Assembly: GCA_016219545.1 (NCBI GenBank)
Contig: JACRMH010000039.1
Coordinates: 112,172-176,171 of the forward strand
Origin: Chloroflexota bacterium
GTDB taxonomy: Bacteria; Chloroflexota; Anaerolineae; Anaerolineales; Villigracilaceae
Direction of reading: 5' to 3'
DNA length: 64,000 bases
The notes under the pieces are model-generated. The model did not search any database and had not been told where the DNA came from. It was given only the letters and a program-made list of their open reading frames with translations. Shown one piece after another: positions 9,578-18,824 of the stretch. Numbering within the stretch: the first letter of the stretch is position 1; every line of letters begins with the position of its first letter. The translations under genes and the position numbers were made by a program.

Positions 9578-10486
9578 TTATTTTCCCAATAAATATTTAT
9601 CAAAGAAGGCTGAGACGCGCGCTTCGAATTCGCTTGCGCGTTCAGAATCGAACTCCACGTGACCGAGAGCTGGGTCGAACCATAATTCTTTAGGTTCACC
9701 CGCCGCATCGTAAAGTTTCTGCCCACTGCCCGCAGAAATGACTATGTCTGCGCCGCCCTGCATCAGGAAGACCGGACGCGGACTGATCTCCGCGATCCAT
9801 TTGGTTGCATCAATGTCTGCGGATTTGAAACCCGTTTCCTGCTCCGCCCAGAAAACGATCAGCGGGACGAAGGGGAATTCCGGCAAACCGGTAAAATGTT
9901 TGACACTGGTCGCCACTGTATCATTTAACGAAGAGAAGGCGGAATCTGCGACCACGGCTTTGATGTTCTTGTTTTGTGCGGCATATTGAATTGCAAGCAT
10001 TCCGCCGAATGAATTGCCGAGGATGCCGATCCTTTGCGGGTCAATATCCGGGCGGGTGAGCAGGTATTGATACCAGGCTTCCATATCCTGCACTTCGTAT
10101 TTGCCGAAAGTGATCAACTGTCCCTCGCTATAATCATGCGCGCGGATGCTTGTGATCAGCGCGCCATATCCATGACGGTGCATCATCTCGGCCTCGTTGA
10201 GCATCTCCGCGCGTGTGGATTTATATCCATGCTGCATGATGATGACCGCGCCATTGTCTGACGGGATGAACCACCCCACCAACTTTTGACCATCGGGGTT
10301 GGTCACGGTCACATCTTCGAATGGCAGGTTGTAGTTGACCGGAGTCTCATCCGGCAGTTCGCGCGTAGACATAGGCGCGTTGATGAGGTTGTGGGCTTCG
10401 GATTTTGTCTTCCACAACAAAGCCCCGAAGGCAACCAGAAGAATGGTAACAAGAACGCTGATAGATAGCTTGACCCAACGATTCAT
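9578..10486 (-). CDS. Membrane-anchored alpha/beta hydrolase (prolyl-oligopeptidase/BAAT-like fold)
   Basis: 302 residues. The N-terminal hydrophobic segment (about residues 7-25), with a basic residue before it, is a signal anchor, so the enzyme acts outside the membrane. The hydrolase core shows IIMQHGYKSTR (oxyanion region), the nucleophile elbow GNSFGG, the acid in MQGGADIV and the base in LGHVEF. That completes a Ser-Asp-His triad. It is closest to the serine aminopeptidase S33/S9-like group of esterases and peptidases. The substrate is unknown. The gene is monocistronic and a family D repeat lies upstream. Confidence 0.85.
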   Translation of the reverse strand: MNRWVKLSISVLVTILLVAFGALLWKTKSEAHNLINAPMSTRELPDETPVNYNLPFEDVTVTNPDGQKLVGWFIPSDNGAVIIMQHGYKSTRAEMLNEAEMMHRHGYGALITSIRAHDYSEGQLITFGKYEVQDMEAWYQYLLTRPDIDPQRIGILGNSFGGMLAIQYAAQNKNIKAVVADSAFSSLNDTVATSVKHFTGLPEFPFVPLIVFWAEQETGFKSADIDATKWIAEISPRPVFLMQGGADIVISAGSGQKLYDAAGEPKELWFDPALGHVEFDSERASEFEARVSAFFDKYLLGK

Positions 10487-10508
10487 GGATGCACCTTTTA
10501 TAAATCGT

Positions 10509-10556
10509 CATTGCGAGAGCATCGCTCTCGCAACACTTGCACCAGCACGCAAGTGC
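10509..10556. repeat. Two adjacent short hairpins (family D related)
   Basis: TTGCGAGAGC/GCTCTCGCAA (10510-10533) is followed directly by CACTTGC/GCAAGTG (10534-10556). They lie between htpG and the hydrolase gene and may act as a transcription barrier. Confidence 0.6.
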
Positions 10557-10575
10557 AGGTGTGACAGAAATACGC

Positions 10576-12450
10576 TTACCCGGCTTTCTTTTCCAGCGCC
10601 GCCTCGATGATCTGCTGAACCCGCGAAGCCATGCTGGACGGGTCGGGATGTAATCCCTCCACCAGCAAAGCACTGTCAAATATTTGTTCGATGATGATAT
10701 TCTGCAAGTCCGAGCCCGCTTCCAGTTTGAGCAGGTTCTTCAAAACAGCGTGGGATGGATTCAATTCCAAAGCCTTTTTAGGTATTTCAACTTCTTTGCC
10801 GAGGAAACGATACACACGCTGTAGCTCTGGGTTGACCGTATCGTCCGCATCCGCGAGACGCGCAACAGATTGAACTAAACGATTGCTGGCGCGCACATCG
10901 GTCACTCGTTCGCCGAGGACTTTCTTGAACTGCTCAATGAGCGTATTGAAATCTGTATCGGGAATCTTTTCTGCTTCGGGCCCTTCCTTCGGCTTTTCGT
11001 TGGTGTCCACGTCCGCGCTGGAGACATTCTTTAATTCATGATCTTTATAATTGTGCAAACCCATTAACATAAATGAATCCATGGGGTCGGTGAGGAGTAA
11101 CACTTCCGTCCCTTGTGAATGGAAATAATCCAAGTGCGGACTTCGCAAAACAGACTTCGGGTCTTCGCCGACGATGTAATAGATCAACTTCTGTCCGTCT
11201 TTCATGCGCGAAATATAATCATCCAACGAGGACCATGTTTCAGGATTCAAATTTGTCTTGAAGTGCAGCAGGGGATTGATGGTATCCGCATCCATTGGGT
11301 TGGCGGCGATACCCTGTTTTAAATAAGGTCCAAATTCCTGCCAGAAAGTCTGGTACTTCTCTACATTATTTTTTGCAAGCCCTTCCAATTCCTTGATGAC
11401 CTGGTTTGTTAGAACCTTTTTCAGCTTCGGCATCAGTCCACTCGACTGAACAGTTTCCCGCGAGACATTGAGCGGCAGATCCTCTGAGTCCACCACACCC
11501 TGCACAAAGCGCAAGTATTCGGGCAGTAGATCCTTGTTGTATTCGTCTATCAAAATATTTCGCGAATACAATTTCAAGCCATCCTCTTTTCGCAATGAGA
11601 ACATGCCGCGCTCGGCTTTGCTCGGAATATAAAGAAGCGCATACAACTGCACCGGCGCATCGGTTGAAACATGAATGTGAGTCAGCGCGTCTTCAAAATC
11701 CAAAGTAGTCTGACGATAAAATTCCTTGTACTGCTCATCGGTCACTTCCTGTTTGGATGTTCGCCAAAGCGACGTTTGTTTATTGACCGCATCCTTCTCC
11801 TCGCCTAAATAAATTGGAAAGCCAATGTAATCGGAATGTTTGTGGATGATGTTCTTAAGGCGATATTCCTCGGCGAATTCAGCGGCATCCTCTTTGAGCT
11901 TGATCTCGACGCGCGTTCCTCTCTCACTCATGTTTGCTACGCTGATCTGATAGTTGTCATCCCCCGTGGCATACCAACTCACGGCCTTGGCTTGCGGGTC
12001 AAATGAGCGTGACGTAACCCGCACCCATTCCGCCACCATGAACACGGAATAAAATCCCACGCCGAATTGACCAATGACTTGTGCGAAATCCACTTTTTTA
12101 TCCTTGGTCGCATCCATAAATTTGCGCGCGCCTGATTGAGCGATGGTGCCGAGATTCTCGATCATCTCATCGTGAGTCATGCCGATGCCTGAATCTTGAA
12201 TGATGAGCATGCGTGCATCTTTGTTCGCTGTGATGCGGATGTTCAATTCTGCGGTCAAGTCAACTACATTCTGGTTGGTGACCATTTCAAAGCGCAAACG
12301 ATTCAGCGCATCGGATGCATTCGAAAGCAGTTCGCGTAAAAACACTTCGCGGTCTTTGTATAAAGAATGGATCAGAATATTGAGCAGTTGTTTCGTCTCT
12401 GCCTTGAACGTAAATTCCTGCACATTTTCTTTTGATGTTTCATCGGTCAT
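10576..12450 (-). CDS. htpG: Hsp90-family molecular chaperone HtpG
   Basis: A 624-residue ATP-dependent chaperone that remodels client proteins as a dimer in the cytoplasm. Visible: the GHKL ATPase domain with LLSNASDALNRLRFE (N box), IQDSGIGMT (G1), and GQFGVGFYSVFMVA (lid); then middle-domain segments (SLRKEDGLKLYSRNILID, RFVQGVVDSEDLPLNVSRE with the catalytic Arg region); then the C-terminal dimerisation domain. The length is normal for the family. ATG follows AGGAGGCAATCC, a strong ribosome site. Confidence 0.97.
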   Translation of the reverse strand: MTDETSKENVQEFTFKAETKQLLNILIHSLYKDREVFLRELLSNASDALNRLRFEMVTNQNVVDLTAELNIRITANKDARMLIIQDSGIGMTHDEMIENLGTIAQSGARKFMDATKDKKVDFAQVIGQFGVGFYSVFMVAEWVRVTSRSFDPQAKAVSWYATGDDNYQISVANMSERGTRVEIKLKEDAAEFAEEYRLKNIIHKHSDYIGFPIYLGEEKDAVNKQTSLWRTSKQEVTDEQYKEFYRQTTLDFEDALTHIHVSTDAPVQLYALLYIPSKAERGMFSLRKEDGLKLYSRNILIDEYNKDLLPEYLRFVQGVVDSEDLPLNVSRETVQSSGLMPKLKKVLTNQVIKELEGLAKNNVEKYQTFWQEFGPYLKQGIAANPMDADTINPLLHFKTNLNPETWSSLDDYISRMKDGQKLIYYIVGEDPKSVLRSPHLDYFHSQGTEVLLLTDPMDSFMLMGLHNYKDHELKNVSSADVDTNEKPKEGPEAEKIPDTDFNTLIEQFKKVLGERVTDVRASNRLVQSVARLADADDTVNPELQRVYRFLGKEVEIPKKALELNPSHAVLKNLLKLEAGSDLQNIIIEQIFDSALLVEGLHPDPSSMASRVQQIIEAALEKKAG

Positions 12451-12507
12451 GGATTGCCTCCTGAATTTACAAATTATTTGCCAAGCATAACAGCATTTAG
12501 TGATTAG

Positions 12508-12606
12508 ATGTCTTTGCGAGCCGCCGTTCTTGTTCTTCGGCGGCGAAGCAATCTCTGCTTAGTTGGAGATTGCTTCGGGCGAAACCCACCGCCCTCGCAA
12601 CGACAT
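12508..12606. repeat. Intergenic nested palindrome (family D)
   Basis: ATGTCTTTGCGAG at the left end and CTCGCAACGACAT at the right end are inverted repeats. GAAGCAATCTC pairs with GAGATTGCTTC, and CCGCCG occurs with matching CGGCGG near the left. It is the same family as 4326-4443. Confidence 0.8.
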
Positions 12607-12686
12607 TTATACGGTGGAGAAAATTTTAATTCGCTTGCATCAACGCGGCGGTAAGAGTTTTGTTAGAAAAATATCGGCGGGTTCGT

Positions 12687-12695
12687 TGGTAGAAT
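12687..12695 (+). promoter_or_regulatory. Possible extended -10 promoter giving a near-leaderless mRNA
   Basis: TTGGTAGAAT has a TGn extended -10 with TAGAAT at 12690-12695. The ATG of the amylase gene lies only seven bases downstream, with no Shine-Dalgarno in between. A -35 at normal distance is not seen. Confidence 0.45.
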
Positions 12696-12702
12696 AGGCG
12701 GC

Positions 12703-14577
12703 ATGACATTTCCCTACCTCTTATCCATTCATCACGATGGTTCCAAAAGATATGTGCGATCTTCCGGTGATAATTTGCATTTAGGCGACGAAGTCACGAT
12801 TCGACTTCGCACGGCGGTTGATGCTCCCATTGAGAGAATCCTGCTCCGCACCTGCCCCGATGGCGAACAGTTCTTCGCTGAAATGAAAAAAGAAGATTCG
12901 AAAGATTCTTCTATCTGTACGTGGTGGCAGGCGAAATTACATTTGACCATGCCGCTGACATCCTATCGCTTCCTGATTTTCACCAGCGATGGGATTTGGT
13001 GGTACAACGGCTCAGGTCCGTACCGACACGTGCCCACTGACGCCGAGGATTTTCGTCTGCTGGCAGACTACTCATCTCCCGCCTGGGTATATGACAGCGT
13101 CTTTTATCAGATCTTCCCCGACCGTTTTGCTGATGGGGACCCGTCCAGTAATGTCCGCGAGGGAGAATTTGAATATCAAGGCATCAAGTCACGTGCGCGG
13201 AAGTGGGGTGAAATGCAAAGTAATTGGCCCGAAGCTATGGTCGAATTTTATGGCGGCGACCTGCCCGGCGTGGAGCAACGCCTTGATTATCTAACCGACC
13301 TCGGCGTGAATGCCATTTATTTTAATCCGCTCTTCACGGCTTTCAGCAATCATCGCTATGATGTTGTGGATTACTTCAACATTGACCCGCATTTGGGCGG
13401 CAATTCAGCGTTGACCTCCCTGCGTCGCGCAACTACAGAGCGCGGGATGCGGTTCATTTTGGATATTGTCCCGAATCACAGCGGAGTCGAACATCCGTGG
13501 TTTAAGTCAGCTGTGGGAGATGTCAACTCGCCAACTGCGGATTACTTTACATTCCATCAACATCCTGACGAGTACGAATCATGGCTGGGGGTACGCAGTC
13601 TGCCGAAACTTAATTATCGCAGTCAAAATTTGCGTGAAGCTATTTATGCCGGCGCAAATTCAATTTTCCGTTACTGGCTGAGAGCGCCTTATGCAGCAGA
13701 TGGCTGGCGCGTGGATGTGGCCAACATGCTGGCACGTCACGGCAAGGATCAATTGGAAGCTGAAGTTTGGGCGGGCATTCGGCGGGCTGTGAAGGAAGAG
13801 AATCCGTCCGCTTATTTGCTCGGCGAGAATTTCTTCGATAGCAGTTCGCAGTTGCAGGGAGATCACCTCGATGCCAGCATGAATTATTTCGGGTTCTCGA
13901 ATCCAATTGGATTTTGGCTCAATCATTTTGAAGTAAATCAACATGCGGAACCTCGCAATGTAAGGTCGGCAATCCCGTGGACTACCCAGGCGCTTGTCGA
14001 TTCGTGGCAAGTCAGCCGCGCAGCCATTCCGTGGCAGATCGCGTGTCAGCAATTTAATTTGCTTGGCTCGCACGATACTCCGCGCATCATGAATATTCTG
14101 GATCATGACCAGGCAAAGAATCGTCTGGCCGTTGCCTTCCTGCTGACCTATGTTGGCGTACCCTGCATTTATTACGGTGACGAGATCGGTATGAGCGGCA
14201 AGGATGCCCTCGAAGCGCGGAATTGTATGGTCTGGGATTCAACTCAATGGGATTTGGAACTGCGGATTTTTTATCAGACCCTGATCAAACTGCGCCGTAC
14301 TTCCCCTGCGTTGATTGACGGTGGTTTTCAAATTTTACTTGCTGAAGAAAATGTGCTTGCTTATCTCCGTGACACTGACGAAGAACAGATCATTGTCATC
14401 GGCAATCGCGGACCTGCTGAATATCCTGCCAGTTTATTGCCTGTTGACATCGGAGCAATCCCGGATGGGGTGGTGTTCAGGGAATTGTTCAGCGGTCAAA
14501 CCAGCACAGTAGTCAACGGAAATTTACCTTTGCCTCAATTACCCACTGGCGTGCAAATCTGGCGGACAGTTTCCTAA
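12703..14577 (+). CDS. GH13 alpha-glucan hydrolase (neopullulanase/cyclomaltodextrinase type)
   Basis: 624 residues that hydrolyse alpha-1,4 (and often alpha-1,6) links in maltodextrins, cyclodextrins or pullulan. The first about 120 residues form a CBM34-like N-terminal domain, the mark of the neopullulanase subfamily. The catalytic barrel follows: VFYQIFPDRFADGD, region I DIVPNHSG, region II GWRVDVANM with the nucleophile Asp, region III LLGENF with the acid/base Glu, and region IV LLGSHDTPRI with the transition-state Asp. There is no signal peptide, so it acts on imported or stored glucan. The C-terminal beta domain ends normally. The gene stands alone with its own promoter. Confidence 0.93.
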   Translation: MTFPYLLSIHHDGSKRYVRSSGDNLHLGDEVTIRLRTAVDAPIERILLRTCPDGEQFFAEMKKEDSKDSSICTWWQAKLHLTMPLTSYRFLIFTSDGIWWYNGSGPYRHVPTDAEDFRLLADYSSPAWVYDSVFYQIFPDRFADGDPSSNVREGEFEYQGIKSRARKWGEMQSNWPEAMVEFYGGDLPGVEQRLDYLTDLGVNAIYFNPLFTAFSNHRYDVVDYFNIDPHLGGNSALTSLRRATTERGMRFILDIVPNHSGVEHPWFKSAVGDVNSPTADYFTFHQHPDEYESWLGVRSLPKLNYRSQNLREAIYAGANSIFRYWLRAPYAADGWRVDVANMLARHGKDQLEAEVWAGIRRAVKEENPSAYLLGENFFDSSSQLQGDHLDASMNYFGFSNPIGFWLNHFEVNQHAEPRNVRSAIPWTTQALVDSWQVSRAAIPWQIACQQFNLLGSHDTPRIMNILDHDQAKNRLAVAFLLTYVGVPCIYYGDEIGMSGKDALEARNCMVWDSTQWDLELRIFYQTLIKLRRTSPALIDGGFQILLAEENVLAYLRDTDEEQIIVIGNRGPAEYPASLLPVDIGAIPDGVVFRELFSGQTSTVVNGNLPLPQLPTGVQIWRTVS

Positions 14578-14587
14578 AGGTCTTTTA

Positions 14588-14645
14588 ACCACAGAGTTCA
14601 CGGAGAAGATATTTAAACCTCCGTGAACTCTGTGTTCTCTGTGGC
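14588..14645. repeat. Intergenic palindrome (family B)
   Basis: CCACAGAGTTCACGGAG and CTCCGTGAACTCTGTG form a near-perfect 16-17 bp stem with an AT-rich loop, followed by a second CTGTGG unit. It lies between the convergent amylase and DUF2721 genes and could terminate both. Confidence 0.8.
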
Positions 14646-14657
14646 GAATGCTCTGTA

Positions 14658-15062
14658 TCACTTCCCCTTTTTCTCGTCTTCCAGTTCGCTCAAAAGCAAG
14701 TCCAAAGCGCCCACAGAAACCATCAACTCGCGCAGAGAGATCACCATCGAAACGATCATCAAGATCAAAGCGATGGCGAAACTCCATTTGCCGCCGGCGA
14801 TCCATCCTGAGAAAAGAGCGAACATGCTGATGATGCACAATAATAAACTGAGCACGCCATAGATCTGCATATTGCGGATCAGGTAGACACGATACCGCAG
14901 ATTGGCGATCTGGGCCAGTAAATTGTCTTCACGGCTGGCTTGATATTTTTCATGTAAATTGCGGATGATGGTGGCCAGCGTCGTAAATCGATTCGTATAT
15001 GCCAGCATCAACAAGGTAACTGCTGGAAATAATAAGGCGGGTGTTGTGAGTGAAATGTCCAT
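14658..15062 (-). CDS. DUF2721 family membrane protein
   Basis: 134 residues, three hydrophobic segments: one near the N-terminus (PALLFPAVTLLMLAYTNRF), then two adjacent helices (YGVLSLLLCIISMFALFSGW and WSFAIALILMIVSMVISL). A cytoplasmic, charged loop (IIRNLHEKYQASRE...RLIRNMQ type) separates them. This arrangement and the RNLH/LRYRV region fit DUF2721, a family of unknown function. The acidic C-terminus ends EDEKKGK. Confidence 0.75.
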   Translation of the reverse strand: MDISLTTPALLFPAVTLLMLAYTNRFTTLATIIRNLHEKYQASREDNLLAQIANLRYRVYLIRNMQIYGVLSLLLCIISMFALFSGWIAGGKWSFAIALILMIVSMVISLRELMVSVGALDLLLSELEDEKKGK

Positions 15063-15104
15063 GAGCGAATGGCTTGCGTTCCTGTGTTAATCGGTGGGCG
15101 CATA

Positions 15105-15992
15105 TTAGGGTTTCGAAGGCACTATCATTGCTTGTGCAGGCAAGAAAAAACCTTCTGGCGCAATTGGAAATTCTGCTTTTCCTTCAATCGCATTAACGAA
15201 CTGCTTCATAACATTATCAGTCATAAAGCCTTCATCGCTGGCAGTATATCCCACATATAAAATTGCAACAAATTGGTCATTTACTTTCAATAAATCATTA
15301 GGAATCATTGTATTTGCGTCTAGGTAACTGCTGGTGCCATCACCATTCTTTTCAGTTGCAAGTATATCCATTGCAGTTATTCCAGAATGACTTTTAGACT
15401 CTGAAATTGATTTATCCCATTGAACTAACTGAAACCAATAGTCTGGGGGATTTCCAGTAAGCTGTAACCAATAATCGTGTTCCTGACCATCTTGGCTAAT
15501 AAATCGGGCCTTAGCATAAATGTTGACAAAATTTCCGCCACCAATATTTTCACCGCCAGGATTATATAAATCGTGGTTAGGTTGCCTTAAGTCGACGATG
15601 AAACCACTAACAACTTTCCACACATTGAAATTGCCTGTTGGGTAACCTGGGCTACATACCGTATCTGCTCGATTCAAGGAATAGATATTATCTATGCTTT
15701 TCTCATCTGTCGCATATAAGAAGTTATATGCGCGGTTTTGGAGATATTCAATTTGGCTTTCTGTCATTAGAGCGGAAATTTCAACATCAATACATGCAGG
15801 AATGGGGGGCACGGTTGGCGTAATAGCTAAAGTTGGTTGTGGTGTTAGGCTTGGCTTTGTTGACGATATTTGGGTAGGTGAATCTGCCGCGGTTAGAGCA
15901 GGCGTTTCGGTAGGCTTTGAGGCAAAAGCACTGCAAGATGTTAACGCTATAACCAACACCGTAAAAAACAAGATTTTATGTATGGATTTCAT
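15105..15992 (-). CDS. Secreted lipoprotein of unknown function
   Basis: About 295 residues. A basic start (MKSIHK), a hydrophobic core and the lipobox LTSC give a lipoprotein signal peptide. A Thr/Pro/Ser-rich linker of about 35 residues follows, then a globular domain with IPACIDVEIS...SLNRADTVCSPGYPTGNFNVWKV. I start it at the inner Met; a start four residues earlier (16004) is also open and has a weak ribosome site. No domain is recognised. It is anchored on the outer face of the cytoplasmic membrane or cell surface. Confidence 0.75.
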   Translation of the reverse strand: MKSIHKILFFTVLVIALTSCSAFASKPTETPALTAADSPTQISSTKPSLTPQPTLAITPTVPPIPACIDVEISALMTESQIEYLQNRAYNFLYATDEKSIDNIYSLNRADTVCSPGYPTGNFNVWKVVSGFIVDLRQPNHDLYNPGGENIGGGNFVNIYAKARFISQDGQEHDYWLQLTGNPPDYWFQLVQWDKSISESKSHSGITAMDILATEKNGDGTSSYLDANTMIPNDLLKVNDQFVAILYVGYTASDEGFMTDNVMKQFVNAIEGKAEFPIAPEGFFLPAQAMIVPSKP

Positions 15993-16033
15993 TGTCCCAC
16001 GCATTTTGTATAATTTTTGAAGTAGGCATCCAA

Positions 16034-16549
16034 CTACGCCATGCCAAAACTGACTTGATTAGGATTCACCAGCAGCATCGGCACATGCAAGCTGAATTGC
16101 GGCAAATACGGGTTGGAGATATCTGCGTCATAAATGGACACCCACGCCGCGCGCATCACATCCAGACTTGTGGCCAATTCGGCCTGTGCTGAAACGCGGA
16201 TATGAGCCTTCATTAAAAAAGTGCCGACGAGTATTTCCACTGGTTGGATCACACGGTTGGTCTCACTGGCATCATAGTCCATCGGCTCCTGCAGGGGCGG
16301 AACAAGATGGAAACCGATCACCTGAGTGGTCGGTACGAATATCTCTGCAAACGCAAAAGATTTTGGGGGAGTACCGCCGAATGAGATCACCTGGGGATTA
16401 AATAAATGAAAAAAATTTGCTCCCCCCTGTGTGCGAGGCCAGATGCTCACGCGTGTATTTTCTTTCGCGATCATCTCTCCGCGCACCAGCATACTGTTCG
16501 TATACACCATCACCATCGCGGTCTTTTCATCAGAGGCAAGTGCTCTCAT
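16034..16549 (-). CDS. Conserved-looking protein of unknown function (beta-rich)
   Basis: 171 residues from the ATG at 16549, which has AAGGAG seven bases upstream. The longer open frame from 16573 lacks a ribosome site. The sequence alternates hydrophobic and polar residues as in a beta barrel (AMVMVYTNSMLVRGEMIAKENTRVSIW...). It has no signal peptide, membrane helix or cysteine motif. It is followed by the lipoprotein gene on the same strand at a 41-base gap, so the two may be cotranscribed. Confidence 0.65.
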   Translation of the reverse strand: MRALASDEKTAMVMVYTNSMLVRGEMIAKENTRVSIWPRTQGGANFFHLFNPQVISFGGTPPKSFAFAEIFVPTTQVIGFHLVPPLQEPMDYDASETNRVIQPVEILVGTFLMKAHIRVSAQAELATSLDVMRAAWVSIYDADISNPYLPQFSLHVPMLLVNPNQVSFGMA

Positions 16550-16618
16550 ATTAACTCCTTGGGTTGAAATCATTATACAACACCCTTCCAGAGGAAACCT
16601 CCCGCGCTTATACTCCGG

Positions 16619-16669
16619 ATGTCGTTGCGAGGAGGGTTCTTGTTTTTTGCCGACGAAGCAACCTCCTAA
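16619..16669. repeat. Short member of the family D palindromes
   Basis: ATGTCGTTGCGAGGAGG at the left is answered by GAAGCAACCTCCT at the right. The sequence words match the other family D elements, but the right-hand CTCGCAACGACAT end is missing. Confidence 0.6.
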
Positions 16670-16710
16670 GTGTTGTATACTCCACCAATCTTATTTATGA
16701 ATGACATAAC

Positions 16711-18441
16711 ATGACTCAAAACAAACGATGGATCGTCCCGCCTCTTATCACACCCGAAGCTGACTCTGCACTGTCAGCATTCCCTGCTCTGTTGCGACAG
16801 ATCCTCTTCAACCGCGGTTACGCAACGGACTCCGAAGCGCGCGCCTTCCTCAACGCCAAGCCTGATTTCAGCACCGATCCTTTTCAGATGACCGGTATGA
16901 GGCAAACCGTTGACCGGATCAATTACGCCATTCAAAACCATGAACCCATCGCCATCTATGGCGATTATGATGTGGACGGAGTCACAGCTACCGCCTTGCT
17001 CGTGGAGGCGCTTCAATTCCTCAATGCAGATGTGCGCGGATATATCCCCAATCGCTTTGAAGAAGGCTATGGACTCAATAACAACGCCCTGGATGATCTC
17101 AAAGCAAAAGGCGTCAAGTTAGTCATCACAGTAGACTGCGGCATCCGCTCGCCGAATGAAGCGCTTTACGCCAAGAACCTCGGCCTGGATTTAATTATCA
17201 GCGATCATCATCAACCCGCCGATGGTGACCTGCCTCAGGCCTTTGCTGTCATCAACCCCAAACAACGCGGTGATATTTATCCCGATAAAGATTTGGCAGG
17301 CGTAGGCATTGCCTACAAAATTGCGGAAGCACTGGTCTTGGACCGCGGACAATTGACCGTAGACCGTCTACCGTCCACCGTCAATGGTCTATCCCTTAAC
17401 TCACTCCTCGATCTCGTTGCTCTCGGTACTGTGGCTGACCTCGCTCCACTTGTTGGCGAAAACCGTATTTTGGTCCGTCAGGGACTTCGCCAAATGAAAC
17501 AGACCATGCGGCAGGGACTATTCTCTCTCGCGGCAGTTGCGGATGTGAAGCTGGACAAAGTCAACGCCACCAACATTGGCTTTTCATTAGGTCCGCGCTT
17601 GAACGCGGCCGGACGTTTGAAGGAAGCCCTTGCCGCGTATGAATTACTCATCACCAAAGACGCTTCGCAAGCTGGTCAATTGGCCCAGGAACTCAATGTC
17701 CAAAATCGTGAACGTCAGGGCATCACACGCGATATGCAAATCCGCGCCGAAGAAATCGCCATGAAGGATGATCCCAATGCGTTTCTGCTTTTTGCCGCGC
17801 AGGAAGATTTCAACTCAGGCGTGGTCGGTCTGGCCGCCTCGCGCTTAACGGAGACCCATTATCGCCCCGCCATTGTTGCATCTAAAGGACCGGAAGAAAC
17901 ACGGGGATCGTGCCGCTCCATACCAGAATTCCACATCACCAATGCCCTCGATCAATGCGCGGACTTGCTTGTGCGTCACGGCGGACATGCCGCGGCGGCG
18001 GGATTCACTGTCAAGAACGAAAATCTGTCGGAGCTGGTAACGCGGCTTAAATCCATCGCCGCTGACCAACTGTCGAAAGTTGACCTCAGGCCCACGGTCA
18101 CGGCTGATGCGGAAGTTTCTCTCACAGAGATCCGTGCAGAGTTATACGAAAAATGTCTGAAATATTTGGAGCCGACCGGCTATGGGAATCCTCATGCGGC
18201 TTTTGTGGCGCGCAATGTCAAAGTAAAAAGTTCGCGCACGGTCGGCGCGGATGCAAAACATTTAAAGTTGTCGCTTGAAGATGATGAGAAATTTATCCAC
18301 GATGCCATCGGGTTCAGGCTGGGGGAGTGGCAAAAGAAAATGCCCCCGCGTGTGGATATTCTTTTCACTTATGAAGTGAACGAATACAACGGGCGCATTG
18401 GCTATCAATTGAATTTGAAAGATTTGAAAGAATCGAGTTAA
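16711..18441 (+). CDS. recJ: Single-stranded-DNA-specific exonuclease RecJ
   Basis: A 576-residue 5'-3' ssDNA exonuclease of the DHH family used in recombination and mismatch repair. Visible: metal-binding motif IYGDYDVDGVTA (Asp85, Asp87, Asp89), VDCGIRS, SDHHQP, NPKQ, LDLVALGTVADL; then the DHHA1 domain with GGHAAAAGF and a C-terminal OB fold. An in-frame palindromic repeat (17348-17389) inserts about 14 residues (TVDRLPSTVNG region) just before LDLVALGTV, at a surface loop between motifs. The reading frame and all motifs stay intact, so the enzyme is probably functional. Confidence 0.95.
   Translation: MTQNKRWIVPPLITPEADSALSAFPALLRQILFNRGYATDSEARAFLNAKPDFSTDPFQMTGMRQTVDRINYAIQNHEPIAIYGDYDVDGVTATALLVEALQFLNADVRGYIPNRFEEGYGLNNNALDDLKAKGVKLVITVDCGIRSPNEALYAKNLGLDLIISDHHQPADGDLPQAFAVINPKQRGDIYPDKDLAGVGIAYKIAEALVLDRGQLTVDRLPSTVNGLSLNSLLDLVALGTVADLAPLVGENRILVRQGLRQMKQTMRQGLFSLAAVADVKLDKVNATNIGFSLGPRLNAAGRLKEALAAYELLITKDASQAGQLAQELNVQNRERQGITRDMQIRAEEIAMKDDPNAFLLFAAQEDFNSGVVGLAASRLTETHYRPAIVASKGPEETRGSCRSIPEFHITNALDQCADLLVRHGGHAAAAGFTVKNENLSELVTRLKSIAADQLSKVDLRPTVTADAEVSLTEIRAELYEKCLKYLEPTGYGNPHAAFVARNVKVKSSRTVGADAKHLKLSLEDDEKFIHDAIGFRLGEWQKKMPPRVDILFTYEVNEYNGRIGYQLNLKDLKESS
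17348..17389. repeat. In-frame palindromic repeat inside recJ (family E)
   Basis: GACAATTGACCGTAGACCGT and its inverted counterpart built of ACCGTCCACCGTCAATGGTC units make a 42-bp palindrome. It is translated in frame. A related unit lies in the GH38 gene at 42100-42172. Confidence 0.8.
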
Positions 18442-18468
18442 GTAGGTCACGTTTCCAACGTGACCTAC
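18442..18468. repeat. Perfect palindrome after recJ, likely terminator-like (family K)
   Basis: GTAGGTCACG and CGTGACCTAC enclose TTTCCAA; no T-run follows. It begins right at the recJ stop and sits between convergent genes. Confidence 0.6.
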
Positions 18469-18482
18469 CCGCCACGACATGA

Positions 18483-18824
18483 TTACTTTTGCACCGGCAG
18501 CTTCGCCTGTTTCCACGCCGTCATGCCGCCCTGCATATCAAAAACAGTAAAACCTTCTTTTAGTAAAAATCTGGCAGCGACACGGCTGCGGCTTCCCGTG
18601 GCGCAGACGCAGACGATTTCGCGTCCCTTTGGCAATTCCTTCACGTGTTTCCGAAGATCATTCAATGGGATCAATTTCGCCCCCACGATATGCGACCCGC
18701 GAAATTCATCCGGCTGACGGACATCAATGACGAGCGGATGTTTTCCGAATTTCAATTTTTCATTTAATTCCAACGCGGTTAGCTTGGGGACAGACGGACC
18801 GAATAACTTTGAAAGAAAACTCAT
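18483..18824 (-). CDS. Rhodanese-domain protein
   Basis: 113 residues, a single rhodanese domain: LVIDVRQPDEFRGSHIVGA, then VCVCATGSRS with the catalytic Cys74 at the start of the active-site loop. Such proteins carry persulfide sulfur between donors and acceptors such as cyanide or thiols. The N-terminal MSFLSKLFG is amphipathic and short. The ATG overlaps the stop codon of the upstream SDR gene (TAATG), so the two are translationally coupled. Confidence 0.9.
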   Translation of the reverse strand: MSFLSKLFGPSVPKLTALELNEKLKFGKHPLVIDVRQPDEFRGSHIVGAKLIPLNDLRKHVKELPKGREIVCVCATGSRSRVAARFLLKEGFTVFDMQGGMTAWKQAKLPVQK

